Assembly (NCBI GenBank): GCA_015491585.1
Contig: WFVQ01000203.1
Span: forward strand, 1-5,948
Direction of reading: 5' to 3'
Length of the DNA stretch: 5,948 nucleotides
Source of the DNA: Deltaproteobacteria bacterium
GTDB taxonomy: Bacteria > Desulfobacterota > Dissulfuribacteria > Dissulfuribacterales > S140-46
A model generated the notes under the pieces. That model was not told the origin of the DNA, searched no databases, and was given only the letters and a program-made list of their open reading frames with translations. How positions within the stretch are numbered: position 1 is the first letter of the stretch; each line of letters begins with the position of its first letter. This document shows positions 4,845 through 5,948 of the stretch, in pieces. Made by a program: the position numbers and the translations under genes.

Positions 4845-5948
4845 ATGGCAGATGTCAAGAAACATGACACTCCCATGGTGGACGAGCTGAAGTCCGGACC
4901 ATGGCCAAGCTTTGTGGATGATCTCGAACAGAAAGGCATGAACGGAAAGCAGGAGTGCCTCGACCTGTTGGGTCAGCTCGAGCTTTCCTACAAGCACAAG
5001 GAGACCCACTGGAAGCACGGCGGCATCGTGGGTGTCTTCGGTTACGGCGGTGGCGTCATCGGCCGTTACTCCGACGTCCCCGAGATGTTCCCCAGCATCG
5101 CTCACTTTCACACTGTCCGTCTCAACCAGCCGGCCAGTAAGTTCTACACCACCGGCTATCTCCGTAAGCTCTGCGATATCTGGGATCACCGCGGAAGCGG
5201 CATGACCAACTTCCACGGCTCCACTGGTGACATCATCCTCCTGGGCACCAAGACCGATCAGCTTGAGCCCATCTTCTTCGACTACACCCACCAGCTCGGC
5301 ACCGACCTCGGCGGCTCCGGCTCCAACCTCCGTACGCCGTCCTGCTGCGTGGGTAAGGCTCGTTGCGAATGGGCGTGTATCGACACCCAGGAGATCTGCT
5401 ACAACCTCACTCAGACCTATCAGGACGAGCTTCACAGGCCCGCCTTCCCCTACAAGTTCAAGTTCAAGGTCTCTGGCTGCCCCAACGACTGCGTGGCCGC
5501 CATTGCCCGTTCCGACTGCGCCATCATTGGTACCTGGAGGGACGATATCCGCATCGACCAGGAGGCCGTGAAGGCTTACATCGGCGGTGAGCTCAAGCCC
5601 AACGCCGGCGCCCACAGCGACCGCGATTGGGGTCCGTTCGACATCCAGAAAGAGGTCATCGACCTCTGCCCCACCGAGTGCATGTGGATGGAGGACGGCG
5701 AGCTCAAGATCGACAACCGTGAGTGCACCCGCTGTATGCACTGCATCAACGTCATGCCCGAGGCCCTGCGTCCCGGCACCGACACCGGCGCTACCATCCT
5801 GGTCGGCGCCAAGGCCCCGATCCTCGACGGCGCCCAGCTCGCCACCCTTGCCATTCCGTTCATCAAGATGGAGGGCGACTTCGACGAGTTCAAGGACTTC
5901 GTGGATAAGATCTGGGATTGGTGGATGGAAGAGGGCAAGAACAGGGAG
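4845..5948 (+). CDS. dsrA: dissimilatory sulfite reductase alpha subunit, 3' end beyond window
   Basis: With DsrB this cytoplasmic siroheme enzyme reduces sulfite in the last step of sulfate respiration. 368 codons are visible with no stop; from D. vulgaris DsrA (437 residues, from memory) about 60-70 residues are missing. Hallmarks in order: SGPWPSFV (17-24), HWKHGGIVGVFGYGGGVIGR (55-74), GSGMTNFHGSTGDI (117-130), DLGGSGSNLRTP (154-165). Siroheme-[4Fe-4S] cysteines are C168/C174 (CX5C) and C212/C216 (CPNDC). The inserted ferredoxin domain has C275, C279 and CTRCMHC (C294, C297, C300). Basic residues R74, R92, R163, K204, K206 and R222 align with those I recall at the siroheme/sulfite site. 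The N-terminus is nine residues shorter than in D. vulgaris, and C167 is an extra cysteine. Codons are strongly C-ended (CTC, ATC, GGC, GAC), suggesting high expression. dsrB is expected next. A reductive-type enzyme is likely; an oxidative one is not excluded. Confidence 0.98.
   Translation, partial: MADVKKHDTPMVDELKSGPWPSFVDDLEQKGMNGKQECLDLLGQLELSYKHKETHWKHGGIVGVFGYGGGVIGRYSDVPEMFPSIAHFHTVRLNQPASKFYTTGYLRKLCDIWDHRGSGMTNFHGSTGDIILLGTKTDQLEPIFFDYTHQLGTDLGGSGSNLRTPSCCVGKARCEWACIDTQEICYNLTQTYQDELHRPAFPYKFKFKVSGCPNDCVAAIARSDCAIIGTWRDDIRIDQEAVKAYIGGELKPNAGAHSDRDWGPFDIQKEVIDLCPTECMWMEDGELKIDNRECTRCMHCINVMPEALRPGTDTGATILVGAKAPILDGAQLATLAIPFIKMEGDFDEFKDFVDKIWDWWMEEGKNRE

Noticed and set aside
4827..5741. 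304-codon open frame on the - strand opposite dsrA
   Set aside because: The + strand encodes an unmistakable DsrA with all Fe-S motifs. The antisense frame is a by-product of strong C-ended codon use; it is rich in Val, Gly, Ala and Leu and shows no recognisable domain.

Overview
The window is GC-rich bacterial DNA with two divergently transcribed blocks that meet at an AT-richer promoter region around 4614-4844. To the right, on the + strand, is the 5' part of dsrA, the alpha subunit of dissimilatory sulfite reductase. It has no stop codon before the window ends, so it runs off the edge after 368 codons. To the left, on the - strand, is a tight five-gene operon: a PHP-domain phosphoesterase, a family-5 (peptide/nickel type) extracellular solute-binding protein, the permeases DppB-like and DppC-like, and the start of an amphi-Trp-type small protein that runs off the left edge.

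Organism: DsrA points to a sulfate/sulfite-respiring anaerobe. The solute-binding protein has a Sec signal peptide without a lipobox cysteine, as expected of a diderm with a periplasm. DsrA sequence features resemble Desulfobacterota enzymes in some stretches and Firmicutes-type enzymes in others, so I call it a Desulfobacterota-like or other diderm sulfate reducer and do not name a genus.

Layout: 1-250 amphi-Trp protein (partial, -); 247-1095 permease C (-); 1099-2097 permease B (-); 2098-2136 intercistronic gap with a GC hairpin; 2137-3756 binding protein (-); 3753-4613 PHP phosphoesterase (-); 4614-4844 divergent control region; 4845-5948 dsrA (+). Junctions in the - operon are 4-base overlaps (ATGA, GTGA) or gaps of 3 and 39 bases, so one transcript is likely. 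The transporter ATPases are not in the window.

The most unusual part is the control region. A 187-bp segment (4601-4787) is bounded by 22-bp inverted repeats (20 of 22 identical) and flanked on both sides by a direct TTGCG, as in a small non-autonomous insertion element. Inside it lie two back-to-back sigma70-type promoters whose -35 boxes overlap on the same TTGACAA. One repeat arm carries the probable start codon of the PHP gene. The other lies in the dsrA leader and opens a 15-codon mini-ORF. If the element reading is right, an insertion supplied the divergent promoters now driving both a core sulfur-respiration gene and a peptide-uptake operon. If not, the two divergent transcripts share a duplicated leader sequence that still needs an explanation.
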